NCBI GenBank assembly: GCA_024280885.1
Contig: JAJRPF010000045.1
Coordinates: forward strand, 186,001 to 250,000
Source: Planctomycetota bacterium
Lineage (GTDB): Bacteria > Planctomycetota > JAJSAM01 > JAJVHW01
Length of the DNA stretch: 64,000 bases
Reading direction: 5' to 3'
Of this stretch, positions 45,624-52,995 are shown piece after piece; the first letter of the stretch is position 1; each line of letters begins with the position of its first letter. Made by a program: the position numbers and the translations under genes. The notes beneath the pieces were generated by a model. That model saw only the letters and a program-made list of their open reading frames with translations. It did no database searches and was not told where the DNA came from.

Positions 45624-46394
45624 TCAAATCGTGACCGAGGCGCTCCTTACGGCATCTCGCCACGCCTTGTCACGCTTGAGCAGGCCGCGCAGAGCGTCGA
45701 TCCGCGCAATATCGCATTCGCCGAGATGCGCGGGGCCGCTGTACGGCTGACCCGGGATCCGATGCAAGCCGTCGGGGCGCGGGCACGCTTCGTTGTGCCA
45801 GAGCATGACGGCATGGTGCTGGCTCCTGATCTGACCTGCGTTGTCGGCGAGCACGCGACCGAGAGCATCCCAGAGCTCGCATCGCTCCACAGACTGCGTC
45901 ATGCGCGTCGTTCCCCAAGACGCACTCAGTTCGGCGGCCTCCACGGCGGCTGGACGCAAGAACTTCAGGTCAGCGGGCAGTGTGCGTGGACCAATCCGAA
46001 TCGTGACCGCATCGCCGCAACGGAATTCGTCTCCGAACCCGAGGTCCGGGCGGATCACAGGTCCGCGCGGGTTCCACGGCCACGGGGTTATCCACCTCTT
46101 CGCCACGACCGACTCGAAGATCCACCGGCAGTACTCGATCGGAATGCCCTCGAGCGCGCAGAAGCCGATGAAGGATCGCGCGACACGATCGCGCCACTCG
46201 CCGTCCTCAGATACGTCAGGTGGTCGGCGAAGCGATGCCACGGCATCGAGATACGCCGTCGCCCGCTCGAGCAACTTCGGGTTCCGGAAGTAGTGCTTGG
46301 CGCTGTCGCCGAGCTTCCGTGCCAGCGTGAGCTCGTCGTCGCCCAAGTGGTCGTCCCACGCTAGGCCGCTCTGGCGGATCGGTCGTGTCGTCAT
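45624..46394 (-). CDS. Hypothetical protein of the element
   Basis: 256 residues, not recognised. Hydrophilic and probably globular, with WDDHLGDDELTLARKLGDSA near the start and several Trp/His residues (FESVVAKRWITPWPWNPRG). ATG 46394 is chosen because GGAG lies 8 nt upstream; ATG 46400 is too close to it, and the frame is open to 46529. It is divergent from 46901 across a 506-bp repeat-rich region and lies 88 bp upstream of the HTH gene, so it may be the first gene of the replication operon. Confidence 0.6.
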   Translation of the reverse strand: MTTRPIRQSGLAWDDHLGDDELTLARKLGDSAKHYFRNPKLLERATAYLDAVASLRRPPDVSEDGEWRDRVARSFIGFCALEGIPIEYCRWIFESVVAKRWITPWPWNPRGPVIRPDLGFGDEFRCGDAVTIRIGPRTLPADLKFLRPAAVEAAELSASWGTTRMTQSVERCELWDALGRVLADNAGQIRSQHHAVMLWHNEACPRPDGLHRIPGQPYSGPAHLGECDIARIDALRGLLKRDKAWRDAVRSASVTI

Positions 46395-46900
46395 GCACAT
46401 CTCTCCGCCCAGGACGCGCCCGCCAGGGAGATGCACCAACCCAGCAGGGCGACGTCGCAGGACTTCTAGCGAGGGATCAGCCCGCAGCGCGAAAACGGTA
46501 GACGACGACAGGGACAGCGCGCAGTGCATGGAAACGGCGCGATGCCTGTTGGCTTGTTGGGGGCCCTAGAGCCTATCTGTGGACAGATGAGAACCTGTTG
46601 GGCTCAGTAATGGCCGATTCAGAGAAGATGTTGGGGATGTTGGATGATTCTAGGACACATGAGGACACGTCTAGGCTCACGAGGCTGGTGGGCCTGTCCT
46701 CGTACCTGCTCCTAGGGCCCCAACAACACAACAGGTTTGGGCGGGAGTACCACCCGGCGTCCATCTCCCCGCCGCCGCGTCGCCCTCCGGTCCGCGGAGA
46801 CTCTTGCTCTCTTCCGCCGATGACCGCCTCGGTGACGTACCTGCCGTCGTGCCTTCCCGTACAATACAGACATATGTCTGCTACTCGCGAGGAGCCGCAC
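46395..46900. other. 506-bp non-coding region with large inverted repeat (origin or regulatory candidate)
   Basis: No gene is supported here. It is visibly less GC-rich than its surroundings and contains a near-perfect inverted repeat of about 25 bp (46545-46569 and 46711-46735, differing by two substitutions and one indel) around a 141-bp core. CCTGTTG occurs at 46545 and 46594 and inverted at 46729. There is also a 14-bp dyad ATCTGT-GG-ACAGAT (46575-46588) and direct repeats GATGTTGG and AGGACAC. These could be iterons of a replication origin, operators for the two divergent genes, or recombination sites. Confidence 0.5.
46867..46880. promoter_or_regulatory. 14-bp perfect palindrome upstream of 46901 gene
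   Basis: CAGACATATGTCTG is fully self-complementary and lies 21-34 bp upstream of the start codon at 46901, directly after a TACAAT hexamer at 46860-46865 that could be a -10. No -35 at the right spacing. Probable operator for a dimeric repressor, perhaps one of the element's own HTH proteins. Confidence 0.45.
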
Positions 46901-47314
46901 ATGAGCACCGAAACGACGCCACCGGAAGCCGATGCACCGAGGTCGAAGCACAGGGACACCGGGGGCCGCTTCCTACCGGGCAACAAGGCCGCCGTCGCCA
47001 ACTCATCCAATCGAGAACCGTGGCGCCGCTGTGGGTTCACGAAGTCCGAGGTCGCGCGTCGAGGCGCTCTCGCTCGCCGCCTGCGCGAGGCGGGCATGGG
47101 CGCCGAGGCTGCTCGACGACGAGCTGCACGTGCGCTAGACCTCGAGCGGTTCCTGCGCAACGTGCGCCAGCGTCCCGCCGAAGAGCAGATGCGGCTGCAC
47201 GCCGACGTGGACCGTGCCCACGAGAAGCTGGAAGAGATCGAGCGCGATATCGCCTCTGGATCACCGGCGCACAGCGGCAAGTCGGAGCTCGACAGGATGC
47301 TCGACGGGGACTGA
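46901..47314 (+). CDS. Hypothetical basic/helical protein of the element
   Basis: 137 residues from ATG 46901, preceded by GAGGAG at 7 nt; an upstream ATG at 46874 lies within the palindrome. It begins with an acidic, Pro/Thr-rich tail, then RDTGGRFLPGNKAAVANSSN and an Arg-rich helical region to about residue 85, then a charged coiled-coil-like C-terminus. The GGRFLPGN start recalls small DNA-packaging or DNA-binding proteins of mobile elements, but I cannot assign a family. Just upstream of the resolvase gene. Confidence 0.5.
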   Translation: MSTETTPPEADAPRSKHRDTGGRFLPGNKAAVANSSNREPWRRCGFTKSEVARRGALARRLREAGMGAEAARRRAARALDLERFLRNVRQRPAEEQMRLHADVDRAHEKLEEIERDIASGSPAHSGKSELDRMLDGD

Positions 47315-47415
47315 CCCGGCCACAAACGTCCCACGTTCCAGGCGTCCTCGACCCGCCTGCACGCTGGGATACGGGGACGGTCCCTCACCCGGCCACAACC
47401 GAACCATTGTGGCCG
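47314..47415. promoter_or_regulatory. Repeats upstream of resolvase (candidate res site or operator)
   Basis: ACCCGGCCACAA occurs at 47314-47325 and again at 47387-47398. The second copy forms a perfect 9-bp inverted repeat CGGCCACAA / TTGTGGCCG (47390-47398, 47407-47415) with an 8-bp spacer, ending 36 bp before the resolvase start. The spacing of direct and inverted subsites upstream of a serine recombinase gene fits a res-like site that doubles as operator. Confidence 0.5.
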
Positions 47416-47451
47416 CCTCCGGTTAGCCTGAGCAACCGAGAGGAACAACCA

Positions 47452-48087
47452 ATGCCGAGCACTCGCACCTGCGCCCTGATCCGCGTCTCGACCGACGAGC
47501 AGACCACTGACCCACAACGGGTTTCGATCGAGCGGTGGGCGCGCGCTCACGACGTGCAGGTCGCGCACTGGTACGTCGAGGATGGCGTCAGTGGTGCCGC
47601 CGACTCACGCCCGGTGCTCGAGGAGATGCTCGTCGCCGCGCGGAAGGGACGCATCGGCACGTTGGTCGTGCCCGCTCTTGACCGCCTCGGACGTCGAGCA
47701 GTCCGTACGATCCTCACGTTGGAGTCTCTCCGCGAGGCGGGCGTCCGCGTGGTATCCCTGCGCGAGGGCCTCGACTTCGGCACGGTCGCCGGGCAGCTCG
47801 TCGCATCGGTCCTCGCCCACGTTGCCGAGATGGAACGCGAGGCGATGCGCGAACGTACGCGGGCGGGGCTCGCCGCTGCTCGCGCTCGAGGCGCGACGCT
47901 CGGGCGCCCATCGCTCATCTGGACGGACGACGACGTCGAGCGCCTGCGCGGGCTCCGCGCCGCGGGGCATTCGCTGCCGACGATCCGCCGGGAGAAGCGG
48001 CTCCGCGTGTTCACGACGACGGCGGGCGCCAAGGCCGTCGTGCCGTCAGAGCGCGCGATGCGTCGAGCCCTCGCGCAGACCGTATAG
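47452..48087 (+). CDS. Serine recombinase (resolvase/invertase family)
   Basis: 211 residues from ATG 47452, with GAGAGGAAC upstream. The N-terminal catalytic domain has CALIRVSTDEQ with nucleophile S13 and R11, then VEDGVSGAADSRPVLEEMLV, VPALDRLGRRAVRTI and AEMEREAMRERTRAGLAAAR. The C-terminal region has the GATLGRPS linker and an HTH-like end. Small size puts it with resolvases/invertases rather than large serine integrases. It probably resolves dimers of the excised element or inverts a segment; the element therefore encodes both tyrosine and serine recombinases. Confidence 0.88.
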   Translation: MPSTRTCALIRVSTDEQTTDPQRVSIERWARAHDVQVAHWYVEDGVSGAADSRPVLEEMLVAARKGRIGTLVVPALDRLGRRAVRTILTLESLREAGVRVVSLREGLDFGTVAGQLVASVLAHVAEMEREAMRERTRAGLAAARARGATLGRPSLIWTDDDVERLRGLRAAGHSLPTIRREKRLRVFTTTAGAKAVVPSERAMRRALAQTV

Positions 48088-48166
48088 CCGCCCCGCTAAT
48101 CGAGGCCGCCCCGCGCGCGACTCACCACTCATCGGCACCCGCGATCCGCGAGCCTGGGCGCAGCCT

Positions 48167-48235
48167 GGGGGCGGGGCGGGGCGGCGGGGGGCGGGGGGCG
48201 GTCCGAGGTCGGGGCGGCGCGGGGTCCTGTCAAGG
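48167..48235 (+). other. G-tract cluster with G-quadruplex potential
   Basis: From 48167 there are at least six runs of four to six G separated by one to three bases (GGGGGCGGGGCGGGGC and onward to 48202), with further GGGG runs to 48235. It lies in the 254-bp gene-free space between the resolvase and the convergent 48342-49367 gene. Structure formation or a termination role is inference. Confidence 0.5.
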
Positions 48236-48341
48236 GGGACCCGTCTTCACCCCGATTGTAGTCACCAGCCCCACCCGTTGGCTTCTGGACTCCTCCGAGA
48301 AGACCGCTGTCCAGGTGAGCGCGGGGGCGGTGGACGTCAAG

Positions 48342-49367
48342 TCAGTCCTCTCGCCGTATCGACCCGTTGGTTATCGCACGCGATCGGAGCCACCGCGTGA
48401 CGCGACCGCTCTCCGGGATCGTGGCTTCGATGCGATACCAGCGGTCCCGCCCGTCCACAGCGGAGCGTTCGATCACGCGGAACTTGGTCCGAGCTGGCAT
48501 CGTGACCGTCTGCGCCATGACGAGCGCGGCCTCTTCGTACGCGAGGCCGTCGACACTCGTCCGGACCATGAGATTTGCGCCGCTCCCGTACGTGTAGGTC
48601 CCGCCGACCTCGAGGCGCAGATACAGGTTGTTCTCGCGGTCGATCGCCGCGCCCGACTCGCGGTTCGCCTTGTCTAGGTCGACGCGCTTCGCGACGGCCT
48701 CGGCGCTCATGTCGAGGCCGGTACCCTCAAGCGTCGCCGCGAAGAGCGTATCGAAGCCGGTGGAACCGATCGAGTCGCGCGCCGAGTTCTCGCGGTAGTG
48801 GACCCACACGATCTGCGTGCGATTGCCGATGCGCTCCACTTCGTGGCGCTCGATGACGATCTCGGAGCCGTCCAAGCGCGAGTACCACTTCGTGCCGACA
48901 CGCGGCACCTTCATGCCGCTCCGCGTCTCCCATCGCCCCTTGCTGCGCGCGTCACCGCCAGCAAGTTCAGCCAGCTCGTCGTGCGCGGTCATCAGCTTCT
49001 GCTCGACGCTCCAGTTCTGCGTGTGGAGACTCTTGATCGTCGCGAGGTACCCGTCGATCTTCTCGTCGCCGAGGGTCTTCGCTCGGTACCCGCCGCAAGC
49101 CACTCCGACGATCCACCCGATGCCGAAGATCAGCAGGATGCGCGCCAGTCTGCCGCTGCTCTTCCCGGCTTTCCGCCCGGCCTGCCTCGCGATGGAGGGC
49201 GCGGACTCTGGCTCGGCCACCCCTTGGATCTCTCGGCCTCGCCGAGACGAAGTCGGGACCATCGCATCAACCGCGCCACAGACCGGACAGCTGTGATCGA
49301 CGTGTTCCGGCACGCCGAGTTCGTGGCAGCGCGTGCAGGCCCACAGGTTGTCGCTCGCCATCTCCAC
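48342..49367 (-). CDS. Zinc-ribbon, single-pass membrane protein of unknown function
   Basis: 341 residues (ATG 49367 or 49361). N-terminal zinc ribbon with CTRC and CPVC pairs in the first 32 residues, a basic linker, one transmembrane helix at about 75-95 (ILLIFGIGWIVGVACGGY), a short helical segment and a beta-rich C-terminal domain of about 190 residues. The layout (zinc ribbon, then helix) resembles the large chromosomal TPR protein at 17920, though the rest differs. Cargo of the element; no family known to me. Confidence 0.6.
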   Translation of the reverse strand: MEMASDNLWACTRCHELGVPEHVDHSCPVCGAVDAMVPTSSRRGREIQGVAEPESAPSIARQAGRKAGKSSGRLARILLIFGIGWIVGVACGGYRAKTLGDEKIDGYLATIKSLHTQNWSVEQKLMTAHDELAELAGGDARSKGRWETRSGMKVPRVGTKWYSRLDGSEIVIERHEVERIGNRTQIVWVHYRENSARDSIGSTGFDTLFAATLEGTGLDMSAEAVAKRVDLDKANRESGAAIDRENNLYLRLEVGGTYTYGSGANLMVRTSVDGLAYEEAALVMAQTVTMPARTKFRVIERSAVDGRDRWYRIEATIPESGRVTRWLRSRAITNGSIRRED

Positions 49368-49462
49368 CTCCGCGCCCAGCCTACGCCGCCACCACTCGGC
49401 GAGTCAACGGCGCCGACGTCGTATCGCTCGGGGGACGTTGTGGATGATCTCCGCTCGCCAGC

Positions 49463-50044
49463 CTAGAGAGCCGCCGAAGCTGCGACGCCGAGCACCGCGA
49501 CACCGAGGATGCTCAGGAAGAACGTCAGGAGCGCGAGACGGAACCCGGTCCCGAACTGAGACCCCCGCTTGTCCACTTGCTGGGCGAGCTCCCTGATCTC
49601 CGGGTGATCGCCCTTGAACGTCCGGTTCATGTCCTTGAGCACCGCAGCGATCTCTTCCGGCTTCGCGGGCTCGTTGACAAGGGCCGCGTCGATGGAACCC
49701 ATGGTGCGGACCCAGAGCCCGACCTCCGCCTCCATGAGTTGCACGCCGCGCCACATCGTGTAGCCGCACGCCGCCACCCCGGCCAGGAGGAGCAATGCCG
49801 CAGCCGCAACGAGTTGAGGGTCCGAGACTGCGGTCAGCAATTTGGTATTCGCGAGGATCAGCGGGACGGATGCGGCTTCGATCGACGCCGCCCATCGGAG
49901 GAACGTGGCGTACTCGCGTCGGACGTCGCGAAGCGGGACGGCGCCCCGTTCGTTGGAACGCTGAAACGCCGTCATGACGCTCCGCCGGTAGTCGATCGTA
50001 CGAATCCCTCGGTCGATCTCTTCCGGCGTCTGGGCGGTGCTCAT
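49463..50044 (-). CDS. Small membrane protein of unknown function
   Basis: 193 residues from ATG 50044. Hydrophobic segments at about residues 67-95 (LVAAAALLLLAGVAACGYTM) and at the C-terminus (LALLTFFLSILGVAVLGVAA) enclose a charged helical domain (AALVNEPAKPEEIAAVLKDM). Inner-membrane location is predicted. The start is chosen where the hydrophilic N-terminus begins; the frame is open to 50128. It is divergent from the coiled-coil genes across a 292-bp region. Confidence 0.6.
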   Translation of the reverse strand: MSTAQTPEEIDRGIRTIDYRRSVMTAFQRSNERGAVPLRDVRREYATFLRWAASIEAASVPLILANTKLLTAVSDPQLVAAAALLLLAGVAACGYTMWRGVQLMEAEVGLWVRTMGSIDAALVNEPAKPEEIAAVLKDMNRTFKGDHPEIRELAQQVDKRGSQFGTGFRLALLTFFLSILGVAVLGVAASAAL

Positions 50045-50160
50045 GCACGGATCGTACGAACAGACAGAGACAGCAGCGATGTCCCTCGCGCCCACGTCGC
50101 ATAGCCCAGCCCGCGCACGCACGACCACAACCGGTAGCGTCGCAAAAACCTGTCACCCCC

Positions 50161-50198
50161 GCGCGTATACTGTACGTCGCTAGGCATAGGCGATGCCT
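50161..50198 (+). promoter_or_regulatory. Candidate promoter and operator in divergent region
   Basis: TATACT at 50166-50171 is a consensus -10 hexamer for the plus-strand gene run starting at 50337. No good -35 is present at 16-18 bp. Eleven bases downstream is the inverted repeat AGGCAT-aggcg-ATGCCT (50182-50198). The rest of 50045-50336 shows no other gene; the open frame there from 50193 is an N-terminal extension without a ribosome site. Confidence 0.4.
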
Positions 50199-50336
50199 GG
50201 CGCTGCGTCCATCTCGCCGCTTCTGACGCAATCGGCGAGTTGTCGGGCCTTGGCCCGGTGTCGTGGCGGGGTTCGGCTGTCTTCGGGCAGTCGGCCCCAA
50301 GCCAACCCACACACCGCAGCCAAGAAGGAGGCCCAC

Positions 50337-51203
50337 ATGAAGCCGCTCCCGAAGTTCCCCGACCCGCCGAAGCCGTCCGACGCGAAGGCACTTGTGGACG
50401 GAGCGCCCGACGTGCTGACCGCGTTCACGCGCCACACCGAGGCCGCGAAGACGATCCGCAACGCAACAGAACGCGCTGCGACGCTGACCGCCCAGGCCGA
50501 CGCGCTCGACGAGGATCGCCGCGGTGGTCTCGTGCAGGTCGCACAAGGCGAAGCCGCTGCGGTCCGCCGCGACGGTGAGCTTGCACGTGAGATCCAGGCG
50601 GCGCGTGACGAGGCGAGTGCGCTGCGACGTGCGGTCGCCGGTCCGGTCGGTGACGAGTTGGCGACGGCTGCGGAGGCGTACCGTCTCGCCGCAGAAGCCG
50701 CGGGTCCACACGTCGCTGCGATCTTGGAAGCGGAGGCGCGTGACGTCGGTGCCGTGGCCGCGCAGATCGAGACGCAGGCGCGGCTGTGGCGTGAGGCAGA
50801 ACGGGCGTTCGACGTCGCGGCGGATACGGCGTTGCACCATGGTGTTCGTCTGACGGACCGCGAAGACCTGGTCGGCACGATCGACGAGATCCGCGCGCGG
50901 ATACTGGCGCCGGGTCCGCGTGAGTTCTTCGATTACGCGACGATCGCGACGGATCTCGCCGCACTCGAGACGCTCTTCGAGCGCGTGCGTGTGGACGCGA
51001 AGAGTTGTCGCTGCACGTTGAACCCGAAGAACGGCGTGTGGAAGTTCAACCTCGCCGGTCGTGCCGTTGTCGGTGCGCGTGAGGCGCTCGACGTCTTCGC
51101 GGGCGAGACGAGGCGTCGCGCCAGTGAAGGGCGGGCGGGCGCGAATCGCAAGTCGCTGACCGCCGTGCTGGAACCCGTCGCGTCGAGTACGTGGGCGCTG
51201 TGA
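50337..51203 (+). CDS. Long alpha-helical / coiled-coil hypothetical protein
   Basis: 288 residues from ATG 50337 with AAGGAGG 8 nt upstream. Ala- and Arg/Glu-rich heptad-like sequence from about residue 30 to 200 (ERAATLTAQADALDEDRRGG, AETAL-type repeats) predicts a long coiled coil, followed by a short globular end with KSCRCTLNPKNGVWKFNLAG. Unknown function; could be a structural or DNA-organising protein. First of a run of small plus-strand genes. Confidence 0.6.
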   Translation: MKPLPKFPDPPKPSDAKALVDGAPDVLTAFTRHTEAAKTIRNATERAATLTAQADALDEDRRGGLVQVAQGEAAAVRRDGELAREIQAARDEASALRRAVAGPVGDELATAAEAYRLAAEAAGPHVAAILEAEARDVGAVAAQIETQARLWREAERAFDVAADTALHHGVRLTDREDLVGTIDEIRARILAPGPREFFDYATIATDLAALETLFERVRVDAKSCRCTLNPKNGVWKFNLAGRAVVGAREALDVFAGETRRRASEGRAGANRKSLTAVLEPVASSTWAL

Positions 51204-51256
51204 CGGACCGCGATATCTAACCGGCGGGCGCGCATCGCCGCCTCTGGAGGACGACC

Positions 51257-51574
51257 ATGACCGCAACGAAGACCGCCGACCTACCGAAGACAACCGCCGA
51301 CCTGCACGCGATCACCGACAAGTGCTCGGACGTGCACGATGCCTGCGCGCTGCACGACGTGGCCCCGGATCGCCAGACGGCGAAGGCCGTTCGGCTCGCT
51401 CGTCACGCCAGCCAAGGCGCCGAGCAGGTCCGCCGCGCCGCGATGGGCGCACTGGCCGACGTCGACGCCACGGAAGCGGACCTGCGCGAGCAGATCGACG
51501 CCCTGCGGCCCCTGCGCGAGCAGGCGAACACCGTGTATCGGGCCGCGACCTCGCTCGCGACGCACGAGGAGTGA
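51257..51574 (+). CDS. Small helical hypothetical protein
   Basis: 105 residues from ATG 51257, with CTGGAGGA 9 nt upstream. Predominantly helical and acidic (RRAAMGALADVDATEADLRE), with two Cys and two His in DKCSDVHDACALHDV near residue 25 that could bind metal. No family recognised. Followed 4 bp later by another small ORF. Confidence 0.55.
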   Translation: MTATKTADLPKTTADLHAITDKCSDVHDACALHDVAPDRQTAKAVRLARHASQGAEQVRRAAMGALADVDATEADLREQIDALRPLREQANTVYRAATSLATHEE

Positions 51575-51578
51575 GCAG

Positions 51579-51794
51579 ATGAACACCGCAACCGCCGCTG
51601 AACGTCTAGCCCGATGCGAGGAACGTCTCGCCCGAACCGAAGCGGATCTCGCCCGGATCGAGCATCTGGTCGAACTCGGCAAGCGCCTCGTGGCCGTGAC
51701 GACGTCTCTGCGGGCCGCGCAGCGTCGCGCCTTGCACGAGGAGTGGCTGGACAGTCCCGACGCGATCTGCGCCGTGCGGGGATGGCATCGCTGA
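51579..51794 (+). CDS. 71-residue helical hypothetical protein
   Basis: Starts MNTATAAERLARCEERLART; strongly helical with heptad character, so a short coiled coil is likely. The ribosome site GAGGAG is 5-10 nt upstream, within the end of the preceding gene. Unknown function. Confidence 0.5.
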   Translation: MNTATAAERLARCEERLARTEADLARIEHLVELGKRLVAVTTSLRAAQRRALHEEWLDSPDAICAVRGWHR

Positions 51795-51807
51795 GAGGAG
51801 ATCGGGG

Positions 51808-51900
51808 ATGGCGGATGCGCCCAGTGCGCAGATGGCCCTCGACGCCCTCGTGAGCACGAGCACGGCGAGCGGCGAGATCCGGCGCCTCGAGGTGGAGTGA
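51808..51900 (+). CDS. 30-residue small ORF
   Basis: MADAPSAQMALDALVSTSTA and ten more residues, preceded by AGAGGAG at 7 nt. Its stop overlaps a GTG start by 4 bp (GTGA at 51897-51900), supporting translation. No similarity recognised. Confidence 0.4.
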   Translation: MADAPSAQMALDALVSTSTASGEIRRLEVE

Positions 51901-52115
51901 CCGCGGTCGCGATCCCGCCGAAGTTCAGCACGAGGCGGCCATCTCCCTGCGCCGGAGATGCGCACGTGAAGGGCGGGTTCGGGTACGCGCGCCGCGTGCC
52001 GACCGAGCGCGTGGAGTGGATCGACATCTTGGCCCCCCAGAAGCCGCCCGCCGCGCAGCCGACCGTCAGCGCCCCGCGGAGGATGCGCACGAGACGGGGA
52101 GGGATGAGCCGATGA
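51897..52115 (+). CDS. 72-residue hypothetical protein
   Basis: From GTG 51897; begins VTAVAIPPKFSTRRPSPCAG, with VERVEWIDIL-type central sequence and a Pro/Arg-rich end. Supported mainly by the GTGA overlap with the preceding small ORF and an ATGA overlap with the following frame. Unknown. Confidence 0.4.
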   Translation: MTAVAIPPKFSTRRPSPCAGDAHVKGGFGYARRVPTERVEWIDILAPQKPPAAQPTVSAPRRMRTRRGGMSR

Positions 52116-52255
52116 GCGCGAGTTCCGACGCCATGCGACCCCGAGGTCAGCAGGTATCGGCGTGGGGAGCTTCGGGCGCGCTCACCGCGGCTCCATCCAG
52201 AGCACGTTGCCGTCCTTGTCGTACGAGACGAACGCGCCAAGCGTCACCTGTGTGA
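52112..52255 (+). CDS. Doubtful 47-residue ORF
   Basis: ATG 52112 overlaps the preceding stop (ATGA), but the product is Arg/Pro/Ala-rich, has no ribosome site of its own, and is antisense to both the small minus ORF 52182-52247 and the end of the repeat-protein gene. One of the two strands is probably not coding; I favour the minus strand. Confidence 0.2.
   Translation: MSASSDAMRPRGQQVSAWGASGALTAAPSRARCRPCRTRRTRQASPV
52182..52247 (-). CDS. 21-residue microprotein coupled to the repeat-protein gene
   Basis: GTG 52247 overlaps the stop of the upstream repeat-protein gene by 4 bp (GTGA). The product is VTLGAFVSYDKDGNVLWMEP plus Arg. SYDKDGNVLW reads like a natural protein end rather than random antisense, so this may be a genuine microprotein or the C-terminal exon of a frameshifted longer gene. 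Confidence 0.35.
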   Translation of the reverse strand: MTLGAFVSYDKDGNVLWMEPR

Positions 52256-52882
52256 AAAGTCCTCGTAGCCCTCTTCATCCTCCGGGCTGAGGTCGTACGT
52301 GTTCCCGTCGAATGGGCGCGCGTGTTTCGCGAGAGCTGCGGCGTTAGCTACGCGGCGTTGGGCATCTTGGCGGACCAGAGGGTGCGCGTCCTCACAAGCC
52401 CACAGGATGTCTCGGCCGGCGTCGGCGTCCAAGCGGACGGCCGTTAGGCGAATCGATACGTCCTCATCCCCACGAGCCCACTGGATGTCTCGGCCGGCTG
52501 CGGCGTCTGCCGCGAGAGCCCGGTTACGAACGGACGGGGCCTCGTCCTCACGAGCCCACTGGATGTCTCGGCCTCGCCAGAGGGCGAGCTCGGCGGCGGT
52601 CCTCCGGGTTACCCCCCAAGTCACCTCTGCAATCGAAGAACGGTCGTCGCAGCCGCCGGCGATCACCCCGATGACACGCGCGCGGACAAAATGCGTGTCC
52701 TCGCGAGCCCACTGGGTGTCTCGGCCGGACAAGGTGTCGAGCCCGGCTGCCTGCGCGCGAACGAACTCGTCCTCGTCCTCGCGAGCCCACTGGATGTCTC
52801 GGCCGGCTGCGGCGTCTGCCGCGGCGGCACGACTACGGACTCCCATGTCCGCGTGATTGCGATTCTCATCTGTGTAGTCCAT
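52244..52882 (-). CDS. Repeat protein with 26-residue GRDIQWARED units
   Basis: 212 residues from ATG 52882 (AGAGG 5 nt upstream; GTG 52888 is an alternative). The motif GRDxxWAxED recurs at residues 27, 53, 104, 130 and 157, giving a 26-residue period with one degenerate unit near 78. Each unit ends with VRxxA and an Ala/Asp-rich helix, resembling two-helix HEAT-like repeats, so a curved solenoid for protein binding is plausible. The C-terminus is acidic (DLSPEDEEGYEDFSH). The repeats are also visible in the DNA. I know no named family with this motif. Acidic proteins of this kind on mobile elements sometimes inhibit host systems; that is speculation. Confidence 0.7.
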   Translation of the reverse strand: MDYTDENRNHADMGVRSRAAAADAAAGRDIQWAREDEDEFVRAQAAGLDTLSGRDTQWAREDTHFVRARVIGVIAGGCDDRSSIAEVTWGVTRRTAAELALWRGRDIQWAREDEAPSVRNRALAADAAAGRDIQWARGDEDVSIRLTAVRLDADAGRDILWACEDAHPLVRQDAQRRVANAAALAKHARPFDGNTYDLSPEDEEGYEDFSHR

Positions 52883-52995
52883 GGTCACCTCTTCTCGCAG
52901 GAGGAGAGTCTACCCCCCGCCTCGCCCCAGTCCTCGAGCACGATCTCGACCCAAGTCTCGCTGGCGACAAGCCGGCTCCCGACGATCTGCGCCGA

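Noticed and set aside
49404..51293. 629-codon minus-strand open frame across two annotated genes
   Set aside because: It reads out of frame through the small membrane protein and antisense through the coiled-coil protein; composition is Arg/Pro/Ser-rich with no recognisable domain.
52299..52856. CRISPR-like array, suggested by repeated CGAGCCCACTGGATGTCTCG-type DNA
   Set aside because: The repeats are in phase with a 26-residue protein repeat on the minus strand, have irregular spacing and no unique spacers, and no cas gene is near.
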